DNA of 64,000 nt from Sphingopyxis sp. LC363 (GTDB taxonomy: Bacteria > Pseudomonadota > Alphaproteobacteria > Sphingomonadales > Sphingomonadaceae). The DNA lies in contig NZ_JNFC01000001.1 in the NCBI RefSeq assembly GCF_000756385.1, positions 186,001 to 250,000 on the forward strand. Reading direction: 5' to 3'. Shown piece after piece: positions 52,760-61,770 of the stretch. The notes under the pieces were generated by a model, which saw nothing but the letters and a program-made list of their open reading frames with translations, was not told the origin of the DNA and made no database searches. A program made the position numbers and the translations under genes. Positions within the stretch are counted from its first letter, which is position 1, and each line of letters opens with the position of its first letter.

Positions 52760-55465
52760 ATGATGACCAGGACAATTTTGCTCGCCAGCGCCGCAGCGGT
52801 CGCGACCTTTGCAACGCCAGCGCTCGCGCAGAGCGATGCTGCGACGCAGTCACCCGCCGCGGAGGATGCTCCGAACGGATCGGACATCGTCGTGACCGGC
52901 TCGCGCATTCGTCGCCAGGATCTCGCGGGCGTCGGCCCCGCGACCGTCGTGTCGGCCGAGCAGATCGAGAACACCGGCGTCGTCAATATCGAGACGGTGC
53001 TGCAGCGCCTTCCCGCCAACGCCGGCTTCGCAGGCAACCAGACCTCCGCCTATTGGGCGAACAATGGATATGGCACGGCGCAGGTGAACCTGCGCGGTCT
53101 CGGCATCAAGCGCACGCTTGTTCTGCTCAACGGCCGCCGCCTCGTCGCGGGCGGCACCGGCGCGAACTCCTCGCCCGATCTTAACATGATCCCGGTCGCG
53201 GCGCTCGCGCGCACCGATGTGCTCAAGGACGGCGCCTCGGCGATCTATGGCGCCGACGCGATGGCGGGCGTGGTCAACCTCGTGACCCGCACTGACTATG
53301 AAGGCCTCGGCCTCAGCGTGCGCCAAGGCATCACCGAAAAGGGCGATGGCTCGGACTTCACCGCCGACCTCCTGTGGGGCGTCCGCAACGATCGCGGCGG
53401 TTTCATGGCGGCGGTCACCTATCAGAAGACGAGCGCGGTCAATATGGCAACGCGCGCGCCTTGCTCGCTTGCCGAAACCACGCCCGGCATGCTGAGCTGC
53501 GTGAACAGCGCCTCGACGATCGGCGGCCGCGCGGTGCTGCCGAACGGCCAGCAGATCAACTTCAATCAGGTGCTGGGCGGTAACGGCAACTTCTTCGAGC
53601 CGTACAGCGCTGCCAAGCACAACTTCAACTCGAACCCGTTCCTCAACGCGGTGAGCCCGGTCGAGCGCGTGAGCACGGCGTTTTTCGCCGACTATGACAT
53701 CACTGACAATATCGAGGCGTTCGGCGAATTCCTTTACACCTTCCGCAAGTCGAATCAGATCGCGACGCCCGGAACGCTGCGCAACCTCTCGATCGCGGCG
53801 AGCAATCCCACCAATCCGACGGGGCAGAATATCGTCCTCATCCAGCGCCGCCTCGCCGAGCCCGGCCCGCGCCAATTCTTCCAGGAAACCGATACCTGGC
53901 AGGGTACGTTTGGCCTCCGCGGCAAGCTCTCTAACGATTGGGGATGGGAAATCGCGGGCGCCTTCGGCCGCAACACCGCGGTCGATGGTTCGACCAACAT
54001 CGCCAATCTCGAGCGAGTGGCGAATTCCCTCGATACGACCAAGTGCAGTCTTGCTGCCGGTGCCACGATCCCCTGCGCCGACTATCTCGGGTTCGGCGAC
54101 CTGACCCCGGAGGTTCTCGACTATATCCTGTTCACGTCGCGCGACCGCGGCGGCAACGAGCTTGCGACGGTCACCGCCGATATCAACGGCGATCTCTTCA
54201 AGCTGCCCGCAGGCCCCGTCTCCTTCGCGGCGGGTGTCGTCTATCGCAAGGAAAAGGGTTGGCGCGATCCCGATCCGCTGACGGTGCTCGGTATTGCCAA
54301 CACCAACCAGCAGGATCCGATCTCCGGAACGAGCACGGCGAAGGAAGCCTATCTCGAACTGTCGGTGCCCGTTCTGGCCGACACACCCTTCTTCCAGTCG
54401 CTTACCCTCGACGGCGCGGTTCGCTACTCGAACTACGACCTGTTCGGCAGCGACTGGAACTACAAGGGGAGCGTCGACTGGGTCATCAATGACAGCTTCC
54501 GCCTGCGCGGCACCTACGGCACCGGCTTTCGCATTCCGAACGTCCCCGAATTGTTCGGCGGCGTCTCCGAGGGCAATCTGACGACCACCGACCCCTGCTC
54601 GCGCTATTCGACCAGCGGCAATGCGACACTGATCGCCAATTGTCAGGCGTCGGGCGTGCCGGCCAATTATGTTCAGCTCGGTACAACGATCCTGACAACG
54701 GTCGGCGGCAACGAGAATCTGAAACCCGAAAGCTCGACGACCTGGACCGTCGGGACGGTGATTTCACCGAAGGGACTGGTTCCGGGACTCTCGCTCACTG
54801 CCGACTGGTTCGACATCAAGATCAAGGATGCGATCCGTGCTATTCCGGGCTCGACAAAGCTCAGCATTTGTTATGCGAGCCAGAATCTTTCGCATCCCTT
54901 CTGCGAAGATTTTACCCGCAGCCCGTTGACCGGCGAGGTTACCTTCCTCTCCGCGCAACCGATCAACACGGGCCGCGAAGAAATGAACGGCCTCGATCTG
55001 GGTCTCGTTTACAACAATGACATCGGCAGCGTGAACGTCTCGCTCGACGTCAACGTGACCTATCTCAACAAATATGTGGTCCTGCCTTTCCCCGGCGGCG
55101 CGCCGATCGACTTCGACGGCTTTATCGGCGGCGGCAATGGCGGCTATCCGAAATGGCGCGGCTATGGCGTGCTGACCGCTGAAAAGGACGGGGTCAGCGC
55201 GACCTGGTCGACCCAGTGGATCGGCAAGGCGACCGACTTCAATGCGGCCCCCGGCGACATCGGCTACAGCACGCCGAATGTCTTCTACCACAATCTCCAG
55301 GTCGCTTTCGAAATCGACGAGAAGACCCGGTTCCAGGTCGGTGTCGACAATCTTTTCGATCGCAAGGCGCCCTATATCCAGAGCTTCACCGATGCGAACA
55401 CCGACACGATGACCTATGACCTGCTCGGACGGCGTTTCTACGTCGGCTTCCGCACCGCGTTCTGA
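52760..55465 (+). CDS. TonB-dependent outer-membrane receptor
   Basis: A 901-residue receptor. A signal peptide ends near ALAQ; the plug starts NGSDIVVTGSRIRRQDL and has ALARTDVLKDGASAIYGADA. The barrel ends GRRFYVGFRTAF. Receptors of this SRIRRxD type in sphingomonads and xanthomonads are often for peptides or amino acids. It is followed by two PepSY proteins and a HutC-type regulator, with a matching operator upstream, so a role in uptake of a histidine-related or metal-chelated compound is a reasonable guess. Confidence 0.92.
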   Translation: MMTRTILLASAAAVATFATPALAQSDAATQSPAAEDAPNGSDIVVTGSRIRRQDLAGVGPATVVSAEQIENTGVVNIETVLQRLPANAGFAGNQTSAYWANNGYGTAQVNLRGLGIKRTLVLLNGRRLVAGGTGANSSPDLNMIPVAALARTDVLKDGASAIYGADAMAGVVNLVTRTDYEGLGLSVRQGITEKGDGSDFTADLLWGVRNDRGGFMAAVTYQKTSAVNMATRAPCSLAETTPGMLSCVNSASTIGGRAVLPNGQQINFNQVLGGNGNFFEPYSAAKHNFNSNPFLNAVSPVERVSTAFFADYDITDNIEAFGEFLYTFRKSNQIATPGTLRNLSIAASNPTNPTGQNIVLIQRRLAEPGPRQFFQETDTWQGTFGLRGKLSNDWGWEIAGAFGRNTAVDGSTNIANLERVANSLDTTKCSLAAGATIPCADYLGFGDLTPEVLDYILFTSRDRGGNELATVTADINGDLFKLPAGPVSFAAGVVYRKEKGWRDPDPLTVLGIANTNQQDPISGTSTAKEAYLELSVPVLADTPFFQSLTLDGAVRYSNYDLFGSDWNYKGSVDWVINDSFRLRGTYGTGFRIPNVPELFGGVSEGNLTTTDPCSRYSTSGNATLIANCQASGVPANYVQLGTTILTTVGGNENLKPESSTTWTVGTVISPKGLVPGLSLTADWFDIKIKDAIRAIPGSTKLSICYASQNLSHPFCEDFTRSPLTGEVTFLSAQPINTGREEMNGLDLGLVYNNDIGSVNVSLDVNVTYLNKYVVLPFPGGAPIDFDGFIGGGNGGYPKWRGYGVLTAEKDGVSATWSTQWIGKATDFNAAPGDIGYSTPNVFYHNLQVAFEIDEKTRFQVGVDNLFDRKAPYIQSFTDANTDTMTYDLLGRRFYVGFRTAF

Positions 55466-55476
55466 GGGTAATCGAT

Positions 55477-56181
55477 ATGGCGATCCGTTGGCCGCTGCTC
55501 GTCCGGCGAACGCATAAATGGCTGGCCTTGGTGGTCGGCGTCCAGGCGCTGCTCTGGACGCTGACCGGCTTCTACATGGTGGTCGTGCATATCGACACCA
55601 TCCATGGCGACCATCTCGTGCGCGCGCCGATGGTTCAGCCCTTCGACCTCGCGGGCCTCGCGCCGCCGTCGCGGATCGTTGCGGCCGCGCCCGGTGCGTC
55701 CGAGGTTCGCTTGCAGCGGTTCTTCGATCGCCCCGTCTGGCGCGCTGAAACTCCCGAAGGGGCGCGGCTGTTCGATGCCCGCTCGGGTGCGCCGCTGCCT
55801 GCGCTTACCGAGTCCCAGGTCCGCGAGCAGGCGCGGCGCATCTACACCGGCGACGGCAAGATCGTGTCGGTGCGGCTGTTGACCGAAGCGCCACAGGAAA
55901 TGCAGTCGCGCAAGCCGCCCTATTGGCAGGTCGAGTTCGAGGGCTGGAACCGCCCGACGCTCTATCTGTCGCCGACGACCGGTGAGCTTATCTCGCGCCG
56001 GCACGCATTGTGGCGCGTGTTCGACTTCGCGTGGATGCTCCACATCATGGACTATGATGAGCGGACCGACGTCAACAACCCGTTGCTCCGCGTCGCGACC
56101 TGGAGCGTCTTCGCGATGGCGATCAGCGGGGCGTGGTTGCTGATCTGGTCCTTCAAACGCCGCAAGAGGAAGCAGGCATGA
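55477..56181 (+). CDS. PepSY-domain membrane protein, first
   Basis: A 234-residue protein with an N-terminal TM helix (RRTHKWLALVVGVQALLWTL), a periplasmic PepSY-like domain (about 45-165) and a C-terminal TM helix, with conserved His in RTHKW and MLHIMDYD. PepSY_TM proteins beside TonB receptors are implicated in reducing Fe-chelates or heme-like ligands. RBS GAGGG is upstream. It ends inside the start of a paralogue (ATGA). Confidence 0.85.
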   Translation: MAIRWPLLVRRTHKWLALVVGVQALLWTLTGFYMVVVHIDTIHGDHLVRAPMVQPFDLAGLAPPSRIVAAAPGASEVRLQRFFDRPVWRAETPEGARLFDARSGAPLPALTESQVREQARRIYTGDGKIVSVRLLTEAPQEMQSRKPPYWQVEFEGWNRPTLYLSPTTGELISRRHALWRVFDFAWMLHIMDYDERTDVNNPLLRVATWSVFAMAISGAWLLIWSFKRRKRKQA

Positions 56182-56912
56182 AACGCATCCGACTGACGCC
56201 GCTCTTCTTCCGGCGCATCCACAAATGGGTCGGGCTGATCCTGGGTCTCCAGTTCCTGCTCTGGGCGCTCAGCGGATCGGTGATGGCGCTGCTCGACAAG
56301 GATAAGGTCGGCGGGCACGGCGGCGGGATGTCGCATGCGCATCCACTGCCACCGGGGGAATATTTCGACGTGGCGGCCCTGCCGCGCGGCGAACCTGTCA
56401 CGGGCGTGATCCTTCGCGATCTCGGAACCCGGCCGGTCTATGAAGTGCGCTCCGCAAAAGGCGTCCGTCTCGTCGACGCGACAAGCGGCGAGCACATCCG
56501 GGTCGACGAGGCCATGGCGCGCGAAGTCGCCTCCATGATGAACGAGGCGCCGATCCGAGAGGTGAGCGTAATCGCCAAGCCGAACCTCGAATCGCGCGAT
56601 CATGAGGGGGCGATGTGGCGCGTCGATTTCGCGGACGACGAGAACAGCAGCGCCTATGTCTCGCTCGATACCGCCCGCTTTCTCGTGATGCGCGGCGATA
56701 CCTGGCGCACATGGGACTTCTTCTGGATGCTCCACAATATGGACTATATCAACCGGTCGAGCTTCAACCACCCGCTGATCATCTTCGTCGCCTTCGGTGT
56801 ACTATGGCTGTCGGGAACCGGCTTCTACCTGCTGTTCAAAAGCTTCAGCAAAGCCGACTTCCGTTGGCTGCGCCGGCGCCGCAAGCCGGTCGTGGTCACC
56901 CGCACCGGCTGA
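56178..56912 (+). CDS. PepSY-domain membrane protein, second
   Basis: A 244-residue paralogue of the previous protein: RRIHKWVGLILGLQFLLWAL at the start, a His-rich GGHGGGMSHAHPLPP insert after the first helix, a PepSY-like domain, then MLHNMDYINRSSF and a last TM helix. The ATG at 56178 overlaps the preceding stop; the frame stays open upstream without a ribosome site. The conserved histidines in the TM segments could carry heme; this is inference. Confidence 0.85.
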   Translation: MKRIRLTPLFFRRIHKWVGLILGLQFLLWALSGSVMALLDKDKVGGHGGGMSHAHPLPPGEYFDVAALPRGEPVTGVILRDLGTRPVYEVRSAKGVRLVDATSGEHIRVDEAMAREVASMMNEAPIREVSVIAKPNLESRDHEGAMWRVDFADDENSSAYVSLDTARFLVMRGDTWRTWDFFWMLHNMDYINRSSFNHPLIIFVAFGVLWLSGTGFYLLFKSFSKADFRWLRRRRKPVVVTRTG

Positions 56913-56918
56913 CCGGCC

Positions 56919-57620
56919 TCAATCGTCGATCGAAAAGGCGGCTGACAGCTCGAAGCGTGTTCCGGGGTGTGTCAGCCAGGCATGCGACACAAGGCGCGAG
57001 CGGCTCCAAGTCCGGCGCGTCATCTGGAGCACCGGTTCGCCGTCGGACAATCCCAGCATGCCGCGCATCCGCTCGTCGGGCATCGTCGAGCAAACGCGAT
57101 GCTCGACCCGTTCGAGCGGTGCAATGCGCGTCAGATATTCATTTGGTGTCATCCGCGTGAAGTCGAGCGTGCCATAGTCGGGGGCGATCGACGCGAGAAC
57201 GAACCTCTCTTCTATCTGTATCGGAAATTCGGCTTCGTGATGGACGATGATCGAATGGAACAATTTCGTGCCCACGGACACCTCGAGCAGCGGCGCCGTC
57301 TCTACATTGGCGCGCTCTTCGCGGTTCTGGATCACGCGGGCGCGGTACGCATGACCGCGCTCCCGGATTTCCTCGGCGATGTTGCGGATTTCAATCATCT
57401 GGCCGATCGGCTTTGGCTCTGCGATGAACGATCCGCTGCCGGCGCGCCGCACGACGACGCCCGCCGCCTGCAACTCGCGTAGAGCGCGGTTCGCGGTCAT
57501 CCGCGAAACGTCGAACTGCTGAACCAGCTCCGCTTCCGACGGCACCCGGTCTCCTGGGTTGAGGCGGCCGTCCCGCACTGCATCGCAAATGCTTTGCTTG
57601 ATGGCGACGTACCGGGGCAT
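56919..57620 (-). CDS. GntR-family regulator, HutC subfamily
   Basis: A 233-residue regulator: winged HTH at about 10-75 (VPSEAELVQQFDVSRMTANRA) and a UTRA ligand-binding domain with FHSIIVHHEAEFPIQIEERF and EHRVCSTMPDERMRGMLGL, close to HutC, which senses urocanate. ATG at 57620 follows GGAGGCGAGGTG; an earlier ATG at 57710 would sit next to the operator. It is convergent with the PepSY genes and has a GntR palindrome upstream, so it probably controls itself and the TonB receptor. Confidence 0.88.
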   Translation of the reverse strand: MPRYVAIKQSICDAVRDGRLNPGDRVPSEAELVQQFDVSRMTANRALRELQAAGVVVRRAGSGSFIAEPKPIGQMIEIRNIAEEIRERGHAYRARVIQNREERANVETAPLLEVSVGTKLFHSIIVHHEAEFPIQIEERFVLASIAPDYGTLDFTRMTPNEYLTRIAPLERVEHRVCSTMPDERMRGMLGLSDGEPVLQMTRRTWSRSRLVSHAWLTHPGTRFELSAAFSIDD

Positions 57621-57710
57621 CACCTCGCCTCCCGTCTCTTCGGGCGGCCGGGTTGCCTCGCGGGGCCGAGATTCTGAAGCGGGGGATTTTCGAGTGAGCG
57701 AAGGGTTCAT

Positions 57711-57728
57711 AAGTCGTCTATACAACTT
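57711..57728. promoter_or_regulatory. GntR-type palindrome upstream of the HutC-type gene
   Basis: AAGTCGTCTATACAACTT is palindromic at 14 of 18 positions and contains GTATAGAC on the minus strand, matching the GntR consensus GTMTAKAC. The core resembles the site at 52704-52711 (GTATATAC). It is about 91 bases upstream of the chosen start codon. Confidence 0.6.
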
Positions 57729-57816
57729 CGCCGACTCCCAGCTAGGTAAAACAGAATGTCACGCGCCGATTGCGCAAAAACTTGCGCGCCAAGCCACTCT
57801 CGGTGAGAGCGGGAGA

Positions 57817-58587
57817 CTAATTGTCTCGATTCCGCTTGCGATCGGGAAAGTAGCGTGCCGGCGTTACACCGGTCAGTTCGCGAAACGAGCGGATAAAGTT
57901 ACTCGCCGTCCCAAAACCGAGTTCGAGCGCGATCGATGTGACCGCCTCGCCCTGCGCCAGCCGCAAGAGCGCGGCCTTGAGCCGAATCTGGTTCCGAAAC
58001 GCGGTAAAGCCTGTTCCGGTATCGCGTTGGAACAGCCGCGCAAGGCTTCGGCTCGAGATATGGAGTTGCTCCGACCAGGCTTCGAGGCTCCTCCGGTCGC
58101 CGGGATTGCGATCGAGTGCCGCGGCGATTTGCGCGATACGGGGCGCTGTGACCGACGGGATCGTCAGGGCAGGCGATATTTTCAACGCCATCTCGTCGGC
58201 GAAGAGGAAGGCCAGATGCCGCTGACGCGCCCCTGCGCCCGTGCCTGCGGCCGCAAAAATGATCTCGCGCATCAAGGGGCTCACGGAAGTTAGCCCGGCT
58301 TCTTTCGGCAGCCTCCGTAGAATGCTGCCGAAACAATATATGCTGTACATCTCGAAACCGCCCGAGGTCTCGACGCGATGCTCATGGTCCGCGGGCAGCC
58401 AAACGCCCTGCTGGGGCGGAACGACCCATTGTCCCTCACGGGTGTGCAATATCATGACCCCCCTGCTCGGGTATATCAGTTGGACTACTGGGTGCCGGTG
58501 CCACTCCCCGATGCTTCGTGCATGGAATGTGGCTCGTTCCACCTCGATCGAGACCGAAGGAGCATTCTTGTCGGATAGTGAATTCAT
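57817..58587 (-). CDS. AraC-family regulator with N-terminal cupin
   Basis: A 256-residue regulator: N-terminal cupin (HRHPVVQLIYPSRGVMILH; PPQQGVWLPADHEHRV, about 25-85) and C-terminal AraC domain (ISSRSLARLFQRDTGTGFTA; SIALELGFGTASNFIRSFRE, about 155-250). It is divergent from a methyltransferase gene across 71 bases containing an inverted repeat. It belongs to a different AraC branch from the two copies at 13069 and 35462, which lack this cupin signature. Confidence 0.9.
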   Translation of the reverse strand: MNSLSDKNAPSVSIEVERATFHARSIGEWHRHPVVQLIYPSRGVMILHTREGQWVVPPQQGVWLPADHEHRVETSGGFEMYSIYCFGSILRRLPKEAGLTSVSPLMREIIFAAAGTGAGARQRHLAFLFADEMALKISPALTIPSVTAPRIAQIAAALDRNPGDRRSLEAWSEQLHISSRSLARLFQRDTGTGFTAFRNQIRLKAALLRLAQGEAVTSIALELGFGTASNFIRSFRELTGVTPARYFPDRKRNRDN

Positions 58588-58615
58588 TATGTCCTGATAT
58601 CATCTATCGGACATA
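58588..58615. promoter_or_regulatory. Inverted repeat between divergent AraC and methyltransferase genes
   Basis: TATGTCC (58588-58594) and GGACATA (58609-58615) form a perfect 7-bp repeat with a 14-base spacer that holds TGATATCA, itself palindromic. It abuts the AraC start codon, so binding could repress araC and act on the methyltransferase promoter. Confidence 0.5.
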
Positions 58616-58658
58616 GTCTCCAACGCTCAGCATCGTCTTCGCAATCGACGGAGACCTT

Positions 58659-59405
58659 ATGCGCCTACCCATGATGATCCAGTCCACGAAGCGTTCGTCC
58701 GCCGCCCGTCCCCATGGGGAATATAAGCGCCAATTGCTCGACGAAATTGTCGCTCTCAAGCCGGCAACCTTACTCGACGTCGGATGCGGCACGGGCGATC
58801 TTCTCGTCGCAGCGCGCGAAGCGGGCATCGCCCGCACTGTCGGGATCGAGCCGGAAACCCAAGCTTGCGTCCGCGCGCGATCCCGGGGTTTGGACGTCAT
58901 TTCATGTCGTGCCGAAGCGCTGCCATTCGAAGACCGCAGTTTCGACGTCGTGACGCTCGATTATGTCGCACATCATACGGAGAATTTGCCGAGAGCATTG
59001 CGCGAGGCGTCGCGCGTCGCGCGCTGCGCCGTGCTCATCCTGGATTGCTGGTTCGACGACACCCTTGCTTCCCAGCGCGTCGCACGACGCTATGACAACT
59101 GGCTGAAGAGGCGCGACCGCAAGAGCGGATATGTGCACAACGCCTGCCCCACGGCGATCGAACTAATCTCTATGTTTGCAGCCGAAGAATTTTCGATCGA
59201 CTATTTTTGCCGCCTTATCCTTTCGCCGCTCGACGTCGCCGAAGTCGAACGATCGGCCCGCGGTCTCCTGGAAAATGACGACGACCCGATCGGGAGGCTG
59301 GAACTGGAGGGCATTCTAGACGATGCCCGCCGCGACGGAATAAGCGATGATGGCTGCATCGTCGCTCGCTTTCTTCGCGACGGCGAAGCTGCAGACACCG
59401 CCTAG
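58659..59405 (+). CDS. Class I SAM-dependent methyltransferase (third in the window)
   Basis: A 248-residue methyltransferase with motif I LLDVGCGTGDLLVAAREAG, GIEPETQA, and LPFEDRSFDVVTLDYVAHHT, the UbiE/Methyltransf_11 pattern. The C-terminal part has WLKRRDRKSGYVHNACPT. It is not a close copy of the other two methyltransferases. RBS GGAG lies six bases upstream of the ATG. It is followed by a hydrolase-fold gene 25 bases on and is divergent from an AraC regulator. Substrate unknown. Confidence 0.85.
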   Translation: MRLPMMIQSTKRSSAARPHGEYKRQLLDEIVALKPATLLDVGCGTGDLLVAAREAGIARTVGIEPETQACVRARSRGLDVISCRAEALPFEDRSFDVVTLDYVAHHTENLPRALREASRVARCAVLILDCWFDDTLASQRVARRYDNWLKRRDRKSGYVHNACPTAIELISMFAAEEFSIDYFCRLILSPLDVAEVERSARGLLENDDDPIGRLELEGILDDARRDGISDDGCIVARFLRDGEAADTA

Positions 59406-59430
59406 GCCCGAGAATGAAGGAGAGGCGATC

Positions 59431-60276
59431 ATGTCGAGGCAAGCGGCTCTGGCCGAGATCCGGTTTCTGGGCGATGATCGATGTGAGTTGTCTGCCTGGG
59501 TGTCGGCGGCGGCTCCAGGGATCGAGAATCCAACGCCGATCCTGCTATGCCACGGTGGCGGACCCGATCACGCAATGTTCCTGCCCCTGATCGAGACAAT
59601 CCCGGACGAATATGCGGTAATACTTCCCGATGTGCGCGGCTATGGCCGATCGCGATGTCGCGACACGGCGCGCCACACTTGGGCCCAATATGTATCCGAT
59701 GCAGTCGCGTTGCTTGACGCCCTTGGTTTCTCGCGCGCCATCATCGGAGGCGCCGGACTTGGATCGACGATAGCACTCCGCTTCGCGGTGGATCTTCCGA
59801 CCTATGTTCTGGCTGTCATCGCGATCGGGATCGAGGATATCGAGGACGATAAGGCAAAGGAGGCTGAAATCCGGATGATGGAGGCGTTCGCCTTGCGAGT
59901 ACAGCGTGACGGCATTCTGGCCGGATGGGAGCCCCTCTTGCCGCATCTATCTCCGATCATCGGCGCGATGGTTTGCGAGGCGATCCCGCGTTCCGATGCG
60001 GAGAGCATTGCCGCGGCTGCGGCGATCGGTCGCGACCGATCCTTTAAAGATCCCGAAGAGCTTGCCGTCATTTCCGTTCCGGTCATCTTGTTCGCGGGTG
60101 ACGACGCGAGACACCCGCAGTCGCTGGCCGAAGAGCTTGCGAGCATCATTCCCCGTGGCCGATTGGCGGCGGCTTCGCTGTCATCGAACGTGAAAACAAG
60201 CCGCGATTTCGGTCGGTTCATCGCGCCCGCTCTTCTCGACTTTATTGCCGAAGTTCGAGCCGCACCCACAGGATGA
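59431..60276 (+). CDS. Alpha/beta-hydrolase-fold protein without a nucleophile
   Basis: A 281-residue protein with the alpha/beta-hydrolase pattern: LLCHGGGPDHAMFLPLIETI (oxyanion loop), VILPDVRGYGRS, and the elbow region IIGGAGLGSTIALRF. Aligning the helix after the elbow puts G109 where Ser/Asp/Cys should be, and no His is found in the last segment SSNVKTSRDFGRFIAPALLDFI where the catalytic His belongs. The acid loop LFAGDDARHP remains. It may therefore bind a ligand without hydrolysing it. ATG at 59431 has GAAGGAGAG upstream. Confidence 0.78.
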   Translation: MSRQAALAEIRFLGDDRCELSAWVSAAAPGIENPTPILLCHGGGPDHAMFLPLIETIPDEYAVILPDVRGYGRSRCRDTARHTWAQYVSDAVALLDALGFSRAIIGGAGLGSTIALRFAVDLPTYVLAVIAIGIEDIEDDKAKEAEIRMMEAFALRVQRDGILAGWEPLLPHLSPIIGAMVCEAIPRSDAESIAAAAAIGRDRSFKDPEELAVISVPVILFAGDDARHPQSLAEELASIIPRGRLAAASLSSNVKTSRDFGRFIAPALLDFIAEVRAAPTG

Positions 60277-60462
60277 TCGCAGCCTCTACGATCTGACCGA
60301 CGGATAACCGCCGAAGCAGGCCCATCCAGCCGGACCTGGCGCGCACCCGATTGCGATAGCAGCAAGCGGTCTCGGCCGGCACCTGCGTCGGTGGTGCGAT
60401 GTCCCGCCGCGAAGCGCGGCCCCCTTCGGCGGCCGCAGAGGGAGAGGAGAGAGGGGCCAGGT

Positions 60463-60500
60463 GACGGGTTGAAACCGGGAGAGAGTCTTCCGGACCCGTC
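60463..60500 (+). ncRNA. Candidate structured leader element, copy 1 (before DUF932)
   Basis: Outer stem GACGGGT (60463-60469) / ACCCGTC (60494-60500), left bulge TGAAA (60470-60474), inner stem CCGG (60475-60478) / CCGG (60490-60493), loop GAGAGAGTCTT. The start codon follows 13 bases later. The same plan with the same loop, but changed stem pairs, lies before the next gene. Both stems change together, which supports an RNA fold. The rest of the 237-base gap (60277-60513) shows no gene. Confidence 0.65.
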
Positions 60501-60513
60501 GCGGAGACACGCC

Positions 60514-61707
60514 ATGACACTTCTACCCAGCACCCTCGCCCGCGATTCGTCCCCGGGCTACAAGGTCGATATCTCGCGAGGCCGGCGCATCGGCCGCGTC
60601 TCGTCCGAATGGTTCTCCCGGCCCGACGACGAGCGCTACCTGTCGCTCTCCGACCTTTATGATGCAGTGCGCGCGCGGGCCGAGACCGCGACTGCGCGGA
60701 CTGTCGAAACCCGCGCCATTCGCGTCATCGCCGCGCCCGACGAACCCGAGCGACTGAGCCTGCTCCTTCCCGACCGCGAAGCGCCGGTTGCACCCACGCA
60801 CTGGTCTTTCGGGCAAATGTGCAGTCTCGTCGGGGCGCCGTCGGCCTATCTGCGCCAGCTTCCCGCCGCATTGGCGGGCATCAACATGCAGCACGGTCTG
60901 CTCGCGCATCGCGGGGAATTGGTGAAGACGCTCGAGACCGGCGACGGGCGCACCGAGCTGCGTGCCGTGACCGGCCCCGATTATGGCCGCATCTGGGATC
61001 ATGAGCTTGTCGCCGCGGTCATGAAGATCGCGGGCAATGGCACTGGCGACACGCGGTGGAAGGTGCCGGGGCTCCTCGACTGGTCGACGATGCGCCACAA
61101 TCCCTTCGTCGAGGTCATGAAAGATACGACGACGCTCTACGCCAGCGACCGCGACGTCTTCCTCTTCCTTGTCGACGACGCCAATCCGATCGAGGCCGGT
61201 CGTCTGCCCAACGGCGATCCCGACCTCTTCTTCCGCGGCTTCTACTGCTGGAACAGCGAGGTCGGGTCGAAAGCCCTCGGCATGGCGACCTTCTATCTTC
61301 GCGCCGTCTGCATGAACCGGAACATCTGGGGCGCCGAGGGCTTCGAAGAGATCAGCATCCGGCACAGCAAGTTCGCGGCCGGTCGCTTCGCGCAGGAAGC
61401 GGCGCCCGCGCTCGAACGCTTCGCCTCTTCCTCGCCGGTCTCCTTTATGAACGGCATCAAGGCCGCTCGGGCCGCGATCGTCGCGCGCGACGATGACGAT
61501 CGGCAGACCTTCCTGCGCAAACGCGGCTTCTCGAAGGGCGAGAGCGAGCGGATCATCCGCAGCGTGCTGCAGGAAGAGGGGCACCCGCCCGCATCGATCT
61601 TCGACTTCGTGCAGGGGATCACCGCGCTGGCCCGCGAGCGTCCGCATCAGGATGGACGGCTCGAGCTGGAAGCCAAGGGTGCCAAGCTTCTGGCCTCGGT
61701 CCACTGA
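60514..61707 (+). CDS. DUF932 domain protein
   Basis: A 397-residue cytosolic protein with DUF932 features: THWSFGQMCSLVGAPSAYLR, LRAVTGPDYGRIWDHELVAA, LDDANP-type segment (VDDANPIEAG) and FFRGFYCWNSEVGSKALGMA, then RHSKFAAGRF. DUF932 proteins are encoded on plasmids, phages and integrative elements; their function is not settled. The ATG has GGAG upstream. It is followed by a ParB-like gene with the same type of leader, which suggests a joint maintenance role. Confidence 0.85.
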   Translation: MTLLPSTLARDSSPGYKVDISRGRRIGRVSSEWFSRPDDERYLSLSDLYDAVRARAETATARTVETRAIRVIAAPDEPERLSLLLPDREAPVAPTHWSFGQMCSLVGAPSAYLRQLPAALAGINMQHGLLAHRGELVKTLETGDGRTELRAVTGPDYGRIWDHELVAAVMKIAGNGTGDTRWKVPGLLDWSTMRHNPFVEVMKDTTTLYASDRDVFLFLVDDANPIEAGRLPNGDPDLFFRGFYCWNSEVGSKALGMATFYLRAVCMNRNIWGAEGFEEISIRHSKFAAGRFAQEAAPALERFASSSPVSFMNGIKAARAAIVARDDDDRQTFLRKRGFSKGESERIIRSVLQEEGHPPASIFDFVQGITALARERPHQDGRLELEAKGAKLLASVH

Positions 61708-61770
61708 GCAAATCTCGCGTTCGCCGGCGGCGTGGTCCTTTCCCTTCAGAGGGAGAGGGCTGCGCCGGAG

